Part shown: positions 42,966-53,282 of the stretch, one piece after another
How positions within the stretch are numbered: position 1 is the stretch's first letter
Layout: each line of letters starts with the position of its first letter
Source: Aphanomyces cochlioides
Lineage: Eukaryota; Oomycota; Saprolegniomycetes; Saprolegniales; Verrucalvaceae
Length of the DNA stretch: 64,000 bases
Assembly: GCA_019828595.1 (NCBI GenBank)
Contig: JAHQRK010000002.1
Span: 1,922,001 to 1,986,000, forward strand
Direction of reading: 5' to 3'
Notes under the pieces: model-generated
Databases searched by the model: none
Seen by the model: the letters and a program-made list of their open reading frames with translations, nothing else
Told to the model about the DNA's origin: nothing
Made by a program: the position numbers and the translations under genes

Positions 42966-44792
42966 ATGGAGTTGTACACACAAGGAAGTTCGCTATATGC
43001 CGCAGCGACGGCCGTGGCAGTCGTAGCTGCATCTTGGCTTGCTCTCTATGGAAAGCAGAACGAGCCGCGCCGTCTTACACTCTCGTCGTCTCGTGTGGGT
43101 CTCTCCAAGATTTCCGACGATGATTTGATCAAGCAAGGGTTTGCAGCCAAGAAAGTCCCAGAAGATGTCGACGTCGTCATCATTGGATCTGGCATGAGTG
43201 GTCTTGCTGCTGCAGTGGCGTTGGCGAAAGAAGGCAAACGCGTGCTCGTTCTTGAGCAGCACGATATCGCGGGGGGCAATACCCATACCTTTCAGGAAAA
43301 GGGATACGAATTTGATACGGGGTTCCACTACATTGGAGGCAAACTGGACAACAAAAAGTTTTCCAGCCGCAAACACTTTGACTACCTCTCCGATGAGCGT
43401 CTTGCGTTTCAACGGTTGGGTGATATTGTCGACGTTGCGGTGGTTGAAGGTGAAGGTGGCGTTCGAGATGAAGTGCCTTTTCTCGCTGATATGGCGCAGT
43501 TCAAGGAATACTTGAAGAAGCGCTTCCCAGATGAGCAAAAAACGATTGATGCTTTCTTTGACACAGTCAACGTTGCGAACCGCAGCATTGGAGCCTATTT
43601 TGGCCTGCAAATGTGCCCGACGTGGGCTCGTGGCATCTACCGCTGGTTGAATGCGTCCAAGTTGAAGTACATGCAGAAGACCACGATGGAAGTTGTCTCT
43701 TCTTTCACGAAGAACAAAGAACTCATGGGCATTTTCAATTACTCTTGGGGCGACATTGGAGAGCCACCGACTCGTGCAGCCTTTTATATCAACGCGGCTA
43801 TCCTCAGCCACTACCGAGGCGGTGCTTACTACGTCATTGGAGGGGCAAGTGTCATTACCAAGAAGATTGTACGGACAATCGAAGAGTATGGCGGCAAAGT
43901 GCTCGTGCGCGCTCCTGTTTCACCCATTTTGATCGACGAGTCGGGCACTGCTGTCGGTGTTCTCGTCAAGGGCAAACACATCTTTGCAAAGACAGTTATC
44001 AGTACGATCGGTGCTCCACAAACTTACAACAAGCTGGTTCCAGTGGCCCATCGACATCGTGTGGCGACGCAAATCAAAGAGCTGGCCAAGCCATCTCTAC
44101 ATCCATGCTGCTCAGCCATGTCGTTATTTATCGGCTTCAAAGGAGACGCCGAAGAATTGGCATTGCCCACACACAACATTTGGAAGTTTCCTTCTTGGGA
44201 ACACGACGCCAACTTTGAAGCTGCTAAAGTAAGCTTGCTGCGGCGAGTGATTTCCATGACGGTGTGTGTTTAGAAATCCCCAGATGCGCCTTTCAGTGCG
44301 TTGTTCATGTCGTTTTCGTCAACGAAGGATCCAACGTACGCCTCAAGATGTCCTGGGAAGCAAAACAGTCTTGTGGTCGCTGCAAGCTTCTTCGAGCACG
44401 TCGAGAATTTCAAGGACGGTCAGGTGAAGCACCGTGGTGCCGAGTACGAAGCAATGAAGGAAGCTTGGAAAGAACGAATGCTTGATGCATTCCTCAAAGA
44501 ATTTCCAAAGATCTCGCGTGGCTCGATCGAAGTCGCAGAGCTCGGCACAGCCCTCACCAATGACTACTACCTGGGGACCCATCGTGGTGCAATCTACGGT
44601 CTTGGTCACACTCCAGCTCGTTATGCATCTGACGTCGTCAACCCACGAACGCCAATTGCCAAACTCTTCCTCTCTGGCCAAGATGCATTGAATTTCGGCA
44701 TCGTTGCTGCCACATACAGCGGTTTTATGACTGCTGCCATTGTCGAACCACGAGTCCAGCCCAAGCTAGAGAAGATCTTGGCTCGATTGTAA
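42966..44792 (+). CDS. Retinol saturase/carotenoid isomerase-like FAD oxidoreductase, copy 4
   Basis: Exons 42966-44228 and 44274-44792 (45 bp intron starting GTAAGC) give 593 aa. N-terminal anchor LYAAATAVAVVAASWLALYG, then FAD motif GSGMSGLAAAVALAKEGKRV and LEQHDIAGGNTHTF. The C-terminal contact segment is altered: LFLSGQDALNFGIVAATYSG replaces the SCGI.GAAYSG of copies 2 and 3, so it has lost the Cys and a Gly there. It is the most diverged of the four and may act on a different polyene. All introns in the group share one position and phase. Confidence 0.88.
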
Positions 44793-45002
44793 AACTACTC
44801 GCTCCCTTGATGGAGCAAGGCCCTTGACAAGGCTTCACCGTCTATCCTTTGGTCAAATTTGATGATTTATAAGCGTACACTTGGTCTTGACACCTATTTT
44901 TAGCTTCCGCGAGTGACCAATACCATTGAGACCAAGTGTCGGTTGAAAATCATAGCACGCCATGTCAATGGGGCCTCAGTTGGTAAATTTGTGCTAACTC
45001 TG

Positions 45003-45446
45003 ATGGTGCCTCTGGCGGAAATCGTCGTCTCGGCTTGCTTGATCGTGAGCATCTTCATCTTTGGACTGCTCATCGACTTGGAAGCTCAACGCCGCATTCG
45101 TGTCGTTCGTGAGGCGCAAGCCAATGTGAATGCGACGACAGCAACGTATTCGCAATGGCCTACGGCTGTAATCAAGGCAGAGTCACCGCCATGCGTTCAA
45201 GCTGAGACATCGATGGCTTTTGTCGGAACTCTCAAGACGACATCGATTACCCCCGGAAGCCTCTACTTTCGCAGCCTCTGCGAAACGGGATCGGATGCTC
45301 CGTCACTGACTCTTAAGGCCAAGTCGATCAGCTGTCGACTGTGGCAAGATCTTGAAGCCTACTTGGATCGACAGTTTGGAAACAAGAAGACCAAGAAGAT
45401 GCAACAAACATGTACAGCGTCGTCCCTCCAGGCGTCGTTGCATTAG
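45003..45446 (+). CDS. Small single-pass membrane protein, unrecognised
   Basis: From the ATG at 45003 the product is 147 aa. A strong hydrophobic segment (LAEIVVSACLIVSIFIFGLL) is followed by a basic, Thr/Ser-rich region and a C-terminal LWQDLEAYLDRQFGNKKTKK. The same frame is open back to a TTTTTAG acceptor-like site at 44903 with no Met, so an upstream exon may exist. No known domain was seen. It could be a signal-anchored membrane protein. Confidence 0.4.
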   Translation: MVPLAEIVVSACLIVSIFIFGLLIDLEAQRRIRVVREAQANVNATTATYSQWPTAVIKAESPPCVQAETSMAFVGTLKTTSITPGSLYFRSLCETGSDAPSLTLKAKSISCRLWQDLEAYLDRQFGNKKTKKMQQTCTASSLQASLH

Positions 45447-45540
45447 TAGAAGTACTAAATTAATTGAGGTTTCAATTCCATAAAGCTTTGGCTTAGGATT
45501 GCGGCAGGGTTTCACCAATAAATATGTGATGATGTTAACA

Positions 45541-46233
45541 TTAGACTTGTTTCGGTACCTCACGACACCGAGCGGCGCGCGCGGCCTCGCAAGTTGGGCA
45601 CGCTAAATGTTTCTCCAGAGTTTCCAGGATACAATGGTCGTGAAATACGTGGCCGCATCGAAGAGTAGTCAACGCAGACGATGAAGGGTCTTCGGGATCC
45701 ATGAATTGAGCGCAAATGGGGCAGTTGTCAATGACAAGAGCCTTCACTAGCGAGTGTCGGACCTTGGGCAAAGGTGTTGCCATGTAGAGACTCACAGCAT
45801 CATCGTCCATGCCTGGAAAGAGGAACAGCACGAGCTCTTGAGGCGTGAGGGTCGATGCACGGTAGCAGGACTGGTTCTTGTACGATTTAATGAATTGCAC
45901 CACAAGGTCGACGAGGATTTGATGCTGCTCCAAGTTGGCCTGTATTTGTCGTGGATGTGTCGACGACCGGAACAAACTTTGGCGAGGCTTCGCGGCTTGT
46001 ACGTGGAAATAGAGCCATGGACACTCTGCATCGCACAAGTGTCCATGCTCAAGAGCAGAACTCACACCTTGCCGGAACGCTTTAAAGTCCGCGTCGGAGC
46101 GAACGACGACAGAGTGAGCATCCGTGATTGTGTTGGTGATCGAGAGCGTATACTGCGTTGGCATTTTCGGCGTCACGACGGCCTTGGTGAGCGTCACGAC
46201 GAGGCCGGCAGTGCTGCCACCACCTACGAGCAT
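45541..46233 (-). CDS. PX-like + RING-H2 protein, dispersed member 7 (opposite strand)
   Basis: Single exon, 230 aa. The N-terminus differs (MLVGGGSTAGLVVTLTKAV) but aligns in length with MHQIGVF of the array. The PX-like part has VVRSDADFKAFRQGVSSALE, GHLCDAECPWLYFHVQAAKP, RQSLFRSSTH, and LVDLVVQFI / YKNQSCYRA. The RING-H2 has a longer first loop: CPIC-x18-CGHVFHDHC-x10-CPTC. There is no Ser-rich linker. This is the only minus-strand member and the likely outgroup of the family in this window. Confidence 0.75.
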   Translation of the reverse strand: MLVGGGSTAGLVVTLTKAVVTPKMPTQYTLSITNTITDAHSVVVRSDADFKAFRQGVSSALEHGHLCDAECPWLYFHVQAAKPRQSLFRSSTHPRQIQANLEQHQILVDLVVQFIKSYKNQSCYRASTLTPQELVLFLFPGMDDDAVSLYMATPLPKVRHSLVKALVIDNCPICAQFMDPEDPSSSALTTLRCGHVFHDHCILETLEKHLACPTCEAARAARCREVPKQV

Positions 46234-46952
46234 TGGATAAAACTCACAATGGTTGCTTCCGAGTCATCCAGCTGCTGGACATGTTGGCGTTGTAACGTTG
46301 GTCGAACATCCACGATTGGCCGCACAGGAATCTTCATTTTGGAATAATCGGTATAAAATAAAAATTCAAATTTAATTCAAAATTAAAATCTAAAATCAAC
46401 AAAATTTATTAAAACTCGATGCGACACTTTTGTCAAAAAAACCACGACGGCCATGGATGTTGTACCGTGAGTACACCTCGGAGCTGTCGACATGAGCTCA
46501 GCGGCAACTATTTTTGAGCTATCGAAAGCACGCAGGGACAACAATCATTTTGCAAACTTTCCTCGGTGTCTCTTTGCGTGCAAAGTTAGCAGAGCAGAGA
46601 ATTGCAAGGTGAGCTGCTTGTCGAACTCTTACCAAAGTCGCAAGGCAGAAAACCCGTCAGGAATCGAAGGAGTAGGTTCGACAAAATGTACACGGCTGCG
46701 TGAGGATCGCAAAGTTGAAATTCATGACAGATGAATTCCCATTAAGAATGGTTTTGCACGTGATGGACAGCAACTTGGACACGATCAGAGAAGAACATTG
46801 TGTACATTTCTCATGCATTGACAGGTGTTGAAAGGCTGGGAAGACCTCAAAGTCGCCATTTTCGCTTGCCAGGACATACCCATCACCTGCCAATTGAGAA
46901 CACAATGAATTGTTGAGTACTCGGAATTCATTAAACGTAACCTCGTAATGGA
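46234..46952. other. Gene-free interval
   Basis: Promoter region of member 7 and 3' flank of INTS6. A minus-strand short frame just upstream of member 7 (46347-46235, MKIPVRPIVDVRPTLQ) could be an upstream ORF. Strongly AT-rich at 46345-46440. Confidence 0.4.
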
Positions 46953-49559
46953 TTAGATATCTTTCGGTTTGAGCATTTTGATTAGCATCGCGCGCTTGTA
47001 ATCTTTTGCGAGTCCCAGTGCCAGCGTTGTGTACCCTCGACGAATAGCTTCGTCTCCAGCCATGTCTCCAAGAGCCTTGAGCACTTTGGTCACATCCTGC
47101 GTGGTACCGTGAATGCTTTCCCTGACATGATAAGGGCTTACCATGGGCTGAAAGTTGCGGGACTTTATCAACGCGACAATTGCCTTCCATCGCACGCTGT
47201 TTTCAACCATGATTCGGTATATCTGCTGGCTCCATCCATCTTGGCGCTCTTCCGTCACTCCCAAACGCTGAGCTGTCTCCTGCTGAATCAAATTCTCGCT
47301 GCCTTCTTTCGTCACTGGAACTTGAACTAGCCTTTGAGGAGAAGACTCTGGTGAAGACAAAATTGGCGATGGTGAATTGTCGCGTCTGCGGTTTTTCAAC
47401 TTTTGCCGCTTGCGCCGGCTCGACGACGTCATGTTGTTGGAAGTTCCAAGCGCAGCGGCTTCATCGGCAGTCTCCGCGTAGCTATCATCGAGTCCCGTGC
47501 TGCCACCTTTGCTCGAGGCATTTGTCTTGTAGGGAAAGTCGAGCGAAAACTCCAGTTTTCGACGACGCACACCCTCTGGGGTTTGATCGTCTTTCTCAGG
47601 CTCGCTAAATGGATTTCGGAGTCGCTCAGTCTTGAGAGCAGTGGGTATATAATCTCCCATTACATCGACCGACAAGAAGAACTTCGTTGGATGTTCCATC
47701 GCAAGCGCAGTCTTGCTAGGAGTCAAATGAGCGAGGGGGCCAGTCCATAGTGGAGCTGCAGACAATGGAGTGTCAGGCTTGTGAGAAACTAGAGCCAATT
47801 TCTGTTTGGCGTAGAGACTCACAAGGTCCGCAGGGGATATTTGCATTACATTTTGGCTACACTCATATCAGCACAACGGTTCCAGCAGAGTCCAAACTTA
47901 CCTCACAGTCACAGTCTTCTTCACATTAAATGGAGAGTTTGGAGCAGATGACGACGGCGAGGAATGGTTTGAATTGCTTCGAGTGGATGGGGGAGGTTGC
48001 TTTTCCGATTCCGTCATGGCAATATCCTTCAAGCGAGCAACTTGGTTGGTAACCTGATAGCTTCTGCCACCATCCGCTGCCTCTGGCACCAAATCATGCA
48101 AATTGTATCGACGGAGGACCTTCTTCAATGGAGCGTGATAGTAAATTGGAATGGTAGATAGGTAAGTTGAAAAGGCATCGCGCCAGCTTGCAGTCATGGT
48201 TTTGCTTTGAAAGTGCCACGGATTTGCTGGATTTGGGTTCGGGTTCGCGGAATGCTGCCGAGCAGCATCGACCAAAAGAGAAAACAAAACTGGGTAATTG
48301 TACGGGAGAACAATTAATCTTGTGCTCGAAAGACCGTTGGACACGGTGGTTCTCAAGAAACCAAAGGGTTCGCCTACAACCATGTGATATATACACCGCA
48401 TAAATCAAACTTAATACCCAAACGACCATCACCGCGACTGCCAACCATGTAGACCATCCAGCGCGAGCTTCGAGGAGGAAGAGGATTTAAAACTGACTCC
48501 ACCAAGTACGAATCAGCAGGGAACTTGAGGGTCTCCAGCACCATTTGGTTGGTTGCGCTTTCTGCTTGCGACTCAACTGTGCGCTTGAATGTGATAGTTG
48601 GGTGAGCGTCGCGAAGAGGCAGACTTGTCGTTGCACGATCAACCCAAAAAGACTCGGGAATTGGCCAGACAAATTCACGATTTACAGTTGTAGCTGTGGA
48701 GAGAAGGTTCTTTGTCATCCCAAAGGTTTCACTGTCAGCTGTGGCTGTGACTGAGCCTGATGGATCACAAACGAAGCGGACGAGAACCCCAGGCTTCATG
48801 CGGCCAATAATGATGTCGACTCTATGGAAATATGAGAGGTCAAGAGCAAAGAGAATATTTCTACTCTTTTTCCACTGCTGCCTTGGTGACGCGGCCATTG
48901 TTGAAGAGATGAACTACACCACCCGTTTCTTCACATAACGAGGAATAGAATGGCGGATTGATCGGTGGTGCTTTGCTCGAAACTGAACTATCAGCGCTCA
49001 GCTGTACTGCAACAGTGAAGAGGCGCTAAGGGGTCGTCAATAATCTGAAGAAGGGCGATTTGCCTACCTGATCCCATCGAAAGGGCTGTCGTGTGAGATC
49101 CACAGCAGACAGACTCGTAGGTGGCACGACAAGTTCATTTTGCACTCCGTCCACAGTAGTGATTGCACCAGCGTCTGTAACCAGCACGATATGAGTCATA
49201 TGTGCATTGTATGGCAATCGCCCAAGGCCATAATTATCGCAAAAGATCTTGGCCCGCTCGCGATTGATCAGATCAAAAGCAGTGCTGAGAGCAGTCCCCA
49301 CGTCGCTCAAGTCTCGAGGCTCCAAATACTTTAGTTCCCGGTAGAACATTTCGCGATTGGTTGAGTTTTCCATCCCCACGACGACACCACTGAAAGTCAC
49401 GAGCATGAAGTGCATGTAGTTCATTCGATTCTGCGTCCGAGCGAGCAGTTTCTTCGCCATGGTTTCGACAACAGATTTGGCAAAGTCCATCAAGGTCATT
49501 CCGCATGCCGAGCGCTGTCCCATGGACGCACTTGTGTCGACAACGAACGTCACCAGCAT
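46953..49559 (-). CDS. INTS6: Integrator complex subunit 6-like protein
   Basis: Exons 49559-49068, 49025-48865, 48821-48418, 48373-47902 and 47856-46953 (introns 42-45 bp) give 810 aa. The N-terminal VWA domain has VVDTSASMGQRS with a MIDAS-like DxSxS, then DNYGLGRLPYN, ITTVDGVQNEL and the INTS6-typical LTRQPFRWDQ. A beta-rich middle (GRMKPGVLVRF) is followed by GEPFGFLRTTVSNG, LPYNYPVL and YYHAPLKKVLRRYNLHDL, as in animal INTS6. The C-terminal helical domain (VRWKAIVALIKSRNF ... AKDYKRAMLIKMLK) matches the conserved INTS6/SAGE1 C-terminus. INTS6 helps recruit PP2A to Integrator on RNA polymerase II. Well supported. Confidence 0.9.
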
Positions 49560-49958
49560 CGTCCGCGCGATCCCAGCTTCGGCTTTCCGGTTCCAATGCC
49601 AATTATCCGGGAATTAATCCAGGTTTATTTTAATCGAAAAAATAATTCTTTAAATGATTCTTTTAATATTTAAAGAATTCAACCTTTGCCTCACAACAAG
49701 TGTGAAGGCTACAAGGGATCATTGCGCAAACAACCTCGGGGACAATCCGCGCCACGAAGCTTGAACAGTTCAGTACCACATGAAGATACCGGCCTTGCAC
49801 ACGAACTACCTGTAGAGATTCAGGCTGAGTCACGAAATGTGAAAAGAAACAGAGCCCCTGGCTGCCCTTGGAATGCCCCCGAATACGAAGATGGCATCGA
49901 CTGTGGGAATAGAAGCAGAAGACGAGTAAGAGACTTCACATGAATTATTTCAATCAAT
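49560..49958. other. Gene-free interval
   Basis: Upstream of INTS6; nothing was recognised. Confidence 0.4.
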
Positions 49959-51074
49959 CTAGACACCCCCTTCTAATGAGATCATGGTGGAGTACTCTTG
50001 TCGGCCACCCAATGTTACAAGAAGGGCTCCCCCCAAGAGCAATGGGGCGGCAATCAGCGTCATCGAGTCAGGCATGTCTTGAACTCCAGCAAGATATCCC
50101 ATGTAGCTACCGATCAATGGCTCCCACAGAGCACATACTGCCAAGAGTAGAGTGCTCACATGCACGACGGCAATATTCATGCAAGCATGTCCAAAGAAGC
50201 CAGCAACGAATGCAGCACCAAACGCAAGGAGGAACAAGTTGCTGTCTCCAAAATATCCAAACAATGCGCTTGGACCCAGCCCCAAAATGGACGTCGAAGG
50301 CTCAAATAGAAGCGACGCCACGGCCAAGTCAAACGCCGCAACTGAGGTTACGGAGAGAGAGTAGAGAAACAGAGGCATCCACTTGCGGCAAATCAAGCCA
50401 CCTTCCAAGTAGACAATAAGGACGAGGGCACCGATCAATGATGACAAGTTGCCGGCCAGCGTCACCTGGTGACTGGCAGAATGATCATCGGGAGTTGACG
50501 CGAGGAGAACGATGATGCCAGAAAAGCCGACGACTGCTCCACAAACTTCCATCCACGTGGGTGGCAGCGCGACGGCAGGACATATAATTGCTTCAAACAG
50601 CGACACGGGTGGAGTTGATCCGAGGATGGCGTCTGTTTCCTTGGCAGAAGCACTTTGATGCAAAGTTACAAACGCTTGACGGCGATTGGGAAAGAATCGA
50701 CGGTAGAGCCATCGCAGTGTCATGACGATCACAAGCAGCAATGGCGTTGTACAGACGAGCAAGAGCGAGTCCAAAAGCGACGTATGGGCAACACTCCAGC
50801 CCCAAGAGCCAAAATAAGCTGCCAAACCAGCACCGATCGCAAGGAGCAATGGGATCGATTGACGGTAGCGTAGCCAGAACGCTTCGTCAAACGTCGCTTT
50901 GTTCGCGTGGAGCTCGTAGGCGACACCGAAACATTGCATGACGGTTGTCATGGAGAGACGCCAGCATGCTTGCATGAGGGGTGGCGTTTCCGTCATGAGG
51001 GCAAACCAGACGCCGCCCGACGACATGGTGATAATCGCAAGCGCCAGGACGACGTACGCCCAGATAGGTGCCAT
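49959..51074 (-). CDS. DMT-superfamily (EamA-like) transporter, copy 1
   Basis: 371 aa from the ATG at 51074, the start shared with its paralogues (MAPIWAYVVLAL); a longer form of 414 aa from 51203 is possible. Ten hydrophobic segments. Characteristic stretches are SSGGVWFALMTETPPLMQAC, RQSIPLLLAIG, SWGWSVAHTSLLDSLLLV, LEGGLICRKWMPLFLYSLSV, and near the C-terminus VHVSTLLLAVCALWEPLIGS. This is the drug/metabolite transporter fold (duplicated five-helix EamA units, SLC35-like). Substrates range from nucleotide sugars to amino acids and cannot be fixed here. First of three tandem minus-strand copies. Confidence 0.8.
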   Translation of the reverse strand: MAPIWAYVVLALAIITMSSGGVWFALMTETPPLMQACWRLSMTTVMQCFGVAYELHANKATFDEAFWLRYRQSIPLLLAIGAGLAAYFGSWGWSVAHTSLLDSLLLVCTTPLLLVIVMTLRWLYRRFFPNRRQAFVTLHQSASAKETDAILGSTPPVSLFEAIICPAVALPPTWMEVCGAVVGFSGIIVLLASTPDDHSASHQVTLAGNLSSLIGALVLIVYLEGGLICRKWMPLFLYSLSVTSVAAFDLAVASLLFEPSTSILGLGPSALFGYFGDSNLFLLAFGAAFVAGFFGHACMNIAVVHVSTLLLAVCALWEPLIGSYMGYLAGVQDMPDSMTLIAAPLLLGGALLVTLGGRQEYSTMISLEGGV

Positions 51075-51203
51075 GCGGAGGTGTCGAATTCGCAAATGAG
51101 TTCTGTTTTGAAACTGTTCCAACTGGAACAACTGGTCTAGCCAGCCAATCGTCGGATCAAAAAAGGTTGTACGACATGGATTGTGAGGTCGGCGTTGTTC
51201 CAT

Positions 51204-51734
51204 GGAGATTACTCTGGACGACAAGAGCGTGTTTAAGAAGGCTTAGCTCATGTGCTTCCAATGGGAAACGAGCGGCGACTTGGTCACGGTGGCGGCGTGC
51301 CAGGTCTCGATTTCGGTGACAGAATATCGCAAAGTGATACATGTTGCTGGTGCCAATTTGATACATTTTCTGATACAATTTTGGTGAAATTTTTGTGAAA
51401 TTTTGCAAAAATCCGAAAAAACGTGATCTTGGTGACGAAGTGGATGGAAATTCAAGCGTGTGTTCGCATGAGCATGGATGTCTCATCCAAGTCAAACCAC
51501 GCACTCTTCAGCTTGGAAATAATCTTGTGGAGACTGTGGACAATACAGAGATGGCTCTGTCGCCGTGGATTATTTTTCCGGTGTCCGAAAAATGCAGCAA
51601 GACTTCATGTGATGCCTCAAAGAAACTCTTCGTGGTCGATCAATCTAATCATGCACTCGCTGAAAGGCTCAGCTCGTCCCCACAAGGTGCAAACAAAGGT
51701 ACATGCACAAAGAGAAATTAAACTTATATGTTAG
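51204..51734. other. Spacer between transporter copies 1 and 2
   Basis: No gene was recognised. Confidence 0.4.
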
Positions 51735-52835
51735 CTAGACTCCGCCTTCGAGGGCGATCGCATTGACGTTGGCTTGATGACCACCCAAGGTCACAAGAAG
51801 TGCTCCCCCTAATAGTAATGGCGCGGCGATCAACGTCGTGGAGTCTGGCATGCCTTGAACGCCAGCGAGGTATCCCATGTAGCTGCCAATTAATGGTTCC
51901 CATAGTGCACTCACAGCCACGAGCAGAGTACTCACGTGGACAACGGCAATATTCATGCACGCATGGCCAAAGAAGCCCGCGACAAATGCCGAACCAAAGG
52001 TAAAGCCAAATCGCCGACTGTCTCCAAAATAACCAAACAATGATGTTGATCCTAGTCCAAAGACGGTCGTGTCCGCCTCAAACAAGAGCGACGCCGTGCC
52101 CAAAGACACTGCGCCAATGACGGTCACAGACAGAGAATAGATGAACAGAGGCATCCACTTGCGGCACAACGAGCCGCCTTCCAAGTAGACGATGTTCATA
52201 AGAGCGGCAATCAATGCGGACACATTCCCAGCGAACGTCACCTGAGTGCTCGTAGCATTTTCGTCCGTCGTTGCCACCAGGAGAACAATTACGCCTGAAA
52301 ATCCAACAATCGTGCCAACAACTTCCTTCCATGATGGCGGATGAGCTTCCGCTGGGCACACGACTGCTTCAAAGAGAGATGGAGATGGAGAAGATCCCAG
52401 GATTGCGTCCGTTTCTTTGGACACTGCAACAATTTCACGCTGGACGGACGTGAAGGATCGTCGATAGAGCCACCGGAGAATCAAGACGACGACCAAAAGC
52501 AACGGCGTCGTGCTCACAAGCAATAACGAGTCCAAGAGCGTCGTATGGGCAACGCTCCATCCCCACGCTCCAAAGCAGACACCCATGGCAACACCAATAA
52601 CCATGAGCAACGGAATCGATTGACGGTATCGGATCCAAAATAGTTCATCGAGTGATGCGGACTTGGAATGAAGCTCGTACGCGACACCAAGTCCTTGCAT
52701 GACGGAGGTCAGTGAGAGTCGCCAGCACGACTGCATCAATGGCGGTGTCTCTGGAAAGAGCGCAAACCACATCCCACCGGACGACATGGTTGTAATCGCA
52801 AGCGCCAAGACAATGTAAGCCCAGATCGGTGCCAT
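51735..52835 (-). CDS. DMT-superfamily (EamA-like) transporter, copy 2
   Basis: Single exon, 366 aa, start MAPIWAYIVLALAITTMSSG. It has the same ten-helix plan and landmark motifs as copy 1 (SWGWSVAHTTLLDSLLLVST, LEGGSLCRKWMPLFIYSLSV, CMNIAVVHVSTLLVAVSALW, EPLIGSYMGYLAGVQGMPDS). The cytosolic loop between helices 4 and 5 (residues about 125-165) is the most variable part. Closest to copy 1. A tandem duplicate that keeps a full open frame, so it is probably functional. Confidence 0.8.
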   Translation of the reverse strand: MAPIWAYIVLALAITTMSSGGMWFALFPETPPLMQSCWRLSLTSVMQGLGVAYELHSKSASLDELFWIRYRQSIPLLMVIGVAMGVCFGAWGWSVAHTTLLDSLLLVSTTPLLLVVVLILRWLYRRSFTSVQREIVAVSKETDAILGSSPSPSLFEAVVCPAEAHPPSWKEVVGTIVGFSGVIVLLVATTDENATSTQVTFAGNVSALIAALMNIVYLEGGSLCRKWMPLFIYSLSVTVIGAVSLGTASLLFEADTTVFGLGSTSLFGYFGDSRRFGFTFGSAFVAGFFGHACMNIAVVHVSTLLVAVSALWEPLIGSYMGYLAGVQGMPDSTTLIAAPLLLGGALLVTLGGHQANVNAIALEGGV

Positions 52836-53282
52836 GACGTGTCAAATTCCAAAAATGAACATGCAACTTAGATTGCCCCATCGAGTGCAATTTCAATCTC
52901 AAAATGACGGGATACTGTACACTCTCTAGAGGTTGCCGCCGCGTTTTGACGCCGCCATTCGGGATGGACCAGAGAGAGCTCTAGGAGATGAACAAGACAT
53001 TGGCTTGAACTTCTCTGGTCGAAGGCGGGCATCGATGGTCAATCGAGAGCAAAAGGTGGAGAGCGATCCATTGATTATGACGGATGCCATCTGGTGGTTG
53101 TCACGACGGATTTAGCATAAACAACGTTGCAATTTCGCAATCAAGAGATTTCTTGTGAAGAGTTCGATGGATGATGCGCTCAACACTGCATGTGACGACT
53201 CAGCACAGCGAAATCCATGCCATGACGGAGGAATGCAAGCTATGGAAGCGATGAAAATTCTATTAGACGGCTGCAGTATATG
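52836..53282. other. Spacer between transporter copies 2 and 3
   Basis: No gene was recognised. Confidence 0.4.

Noticed and set aside
44913..45002. Longer N-terminus for the small membrane protein
   Set aside because: The frame there begins with GTG and lacks a Met; a real extension would need an exon that was not found.
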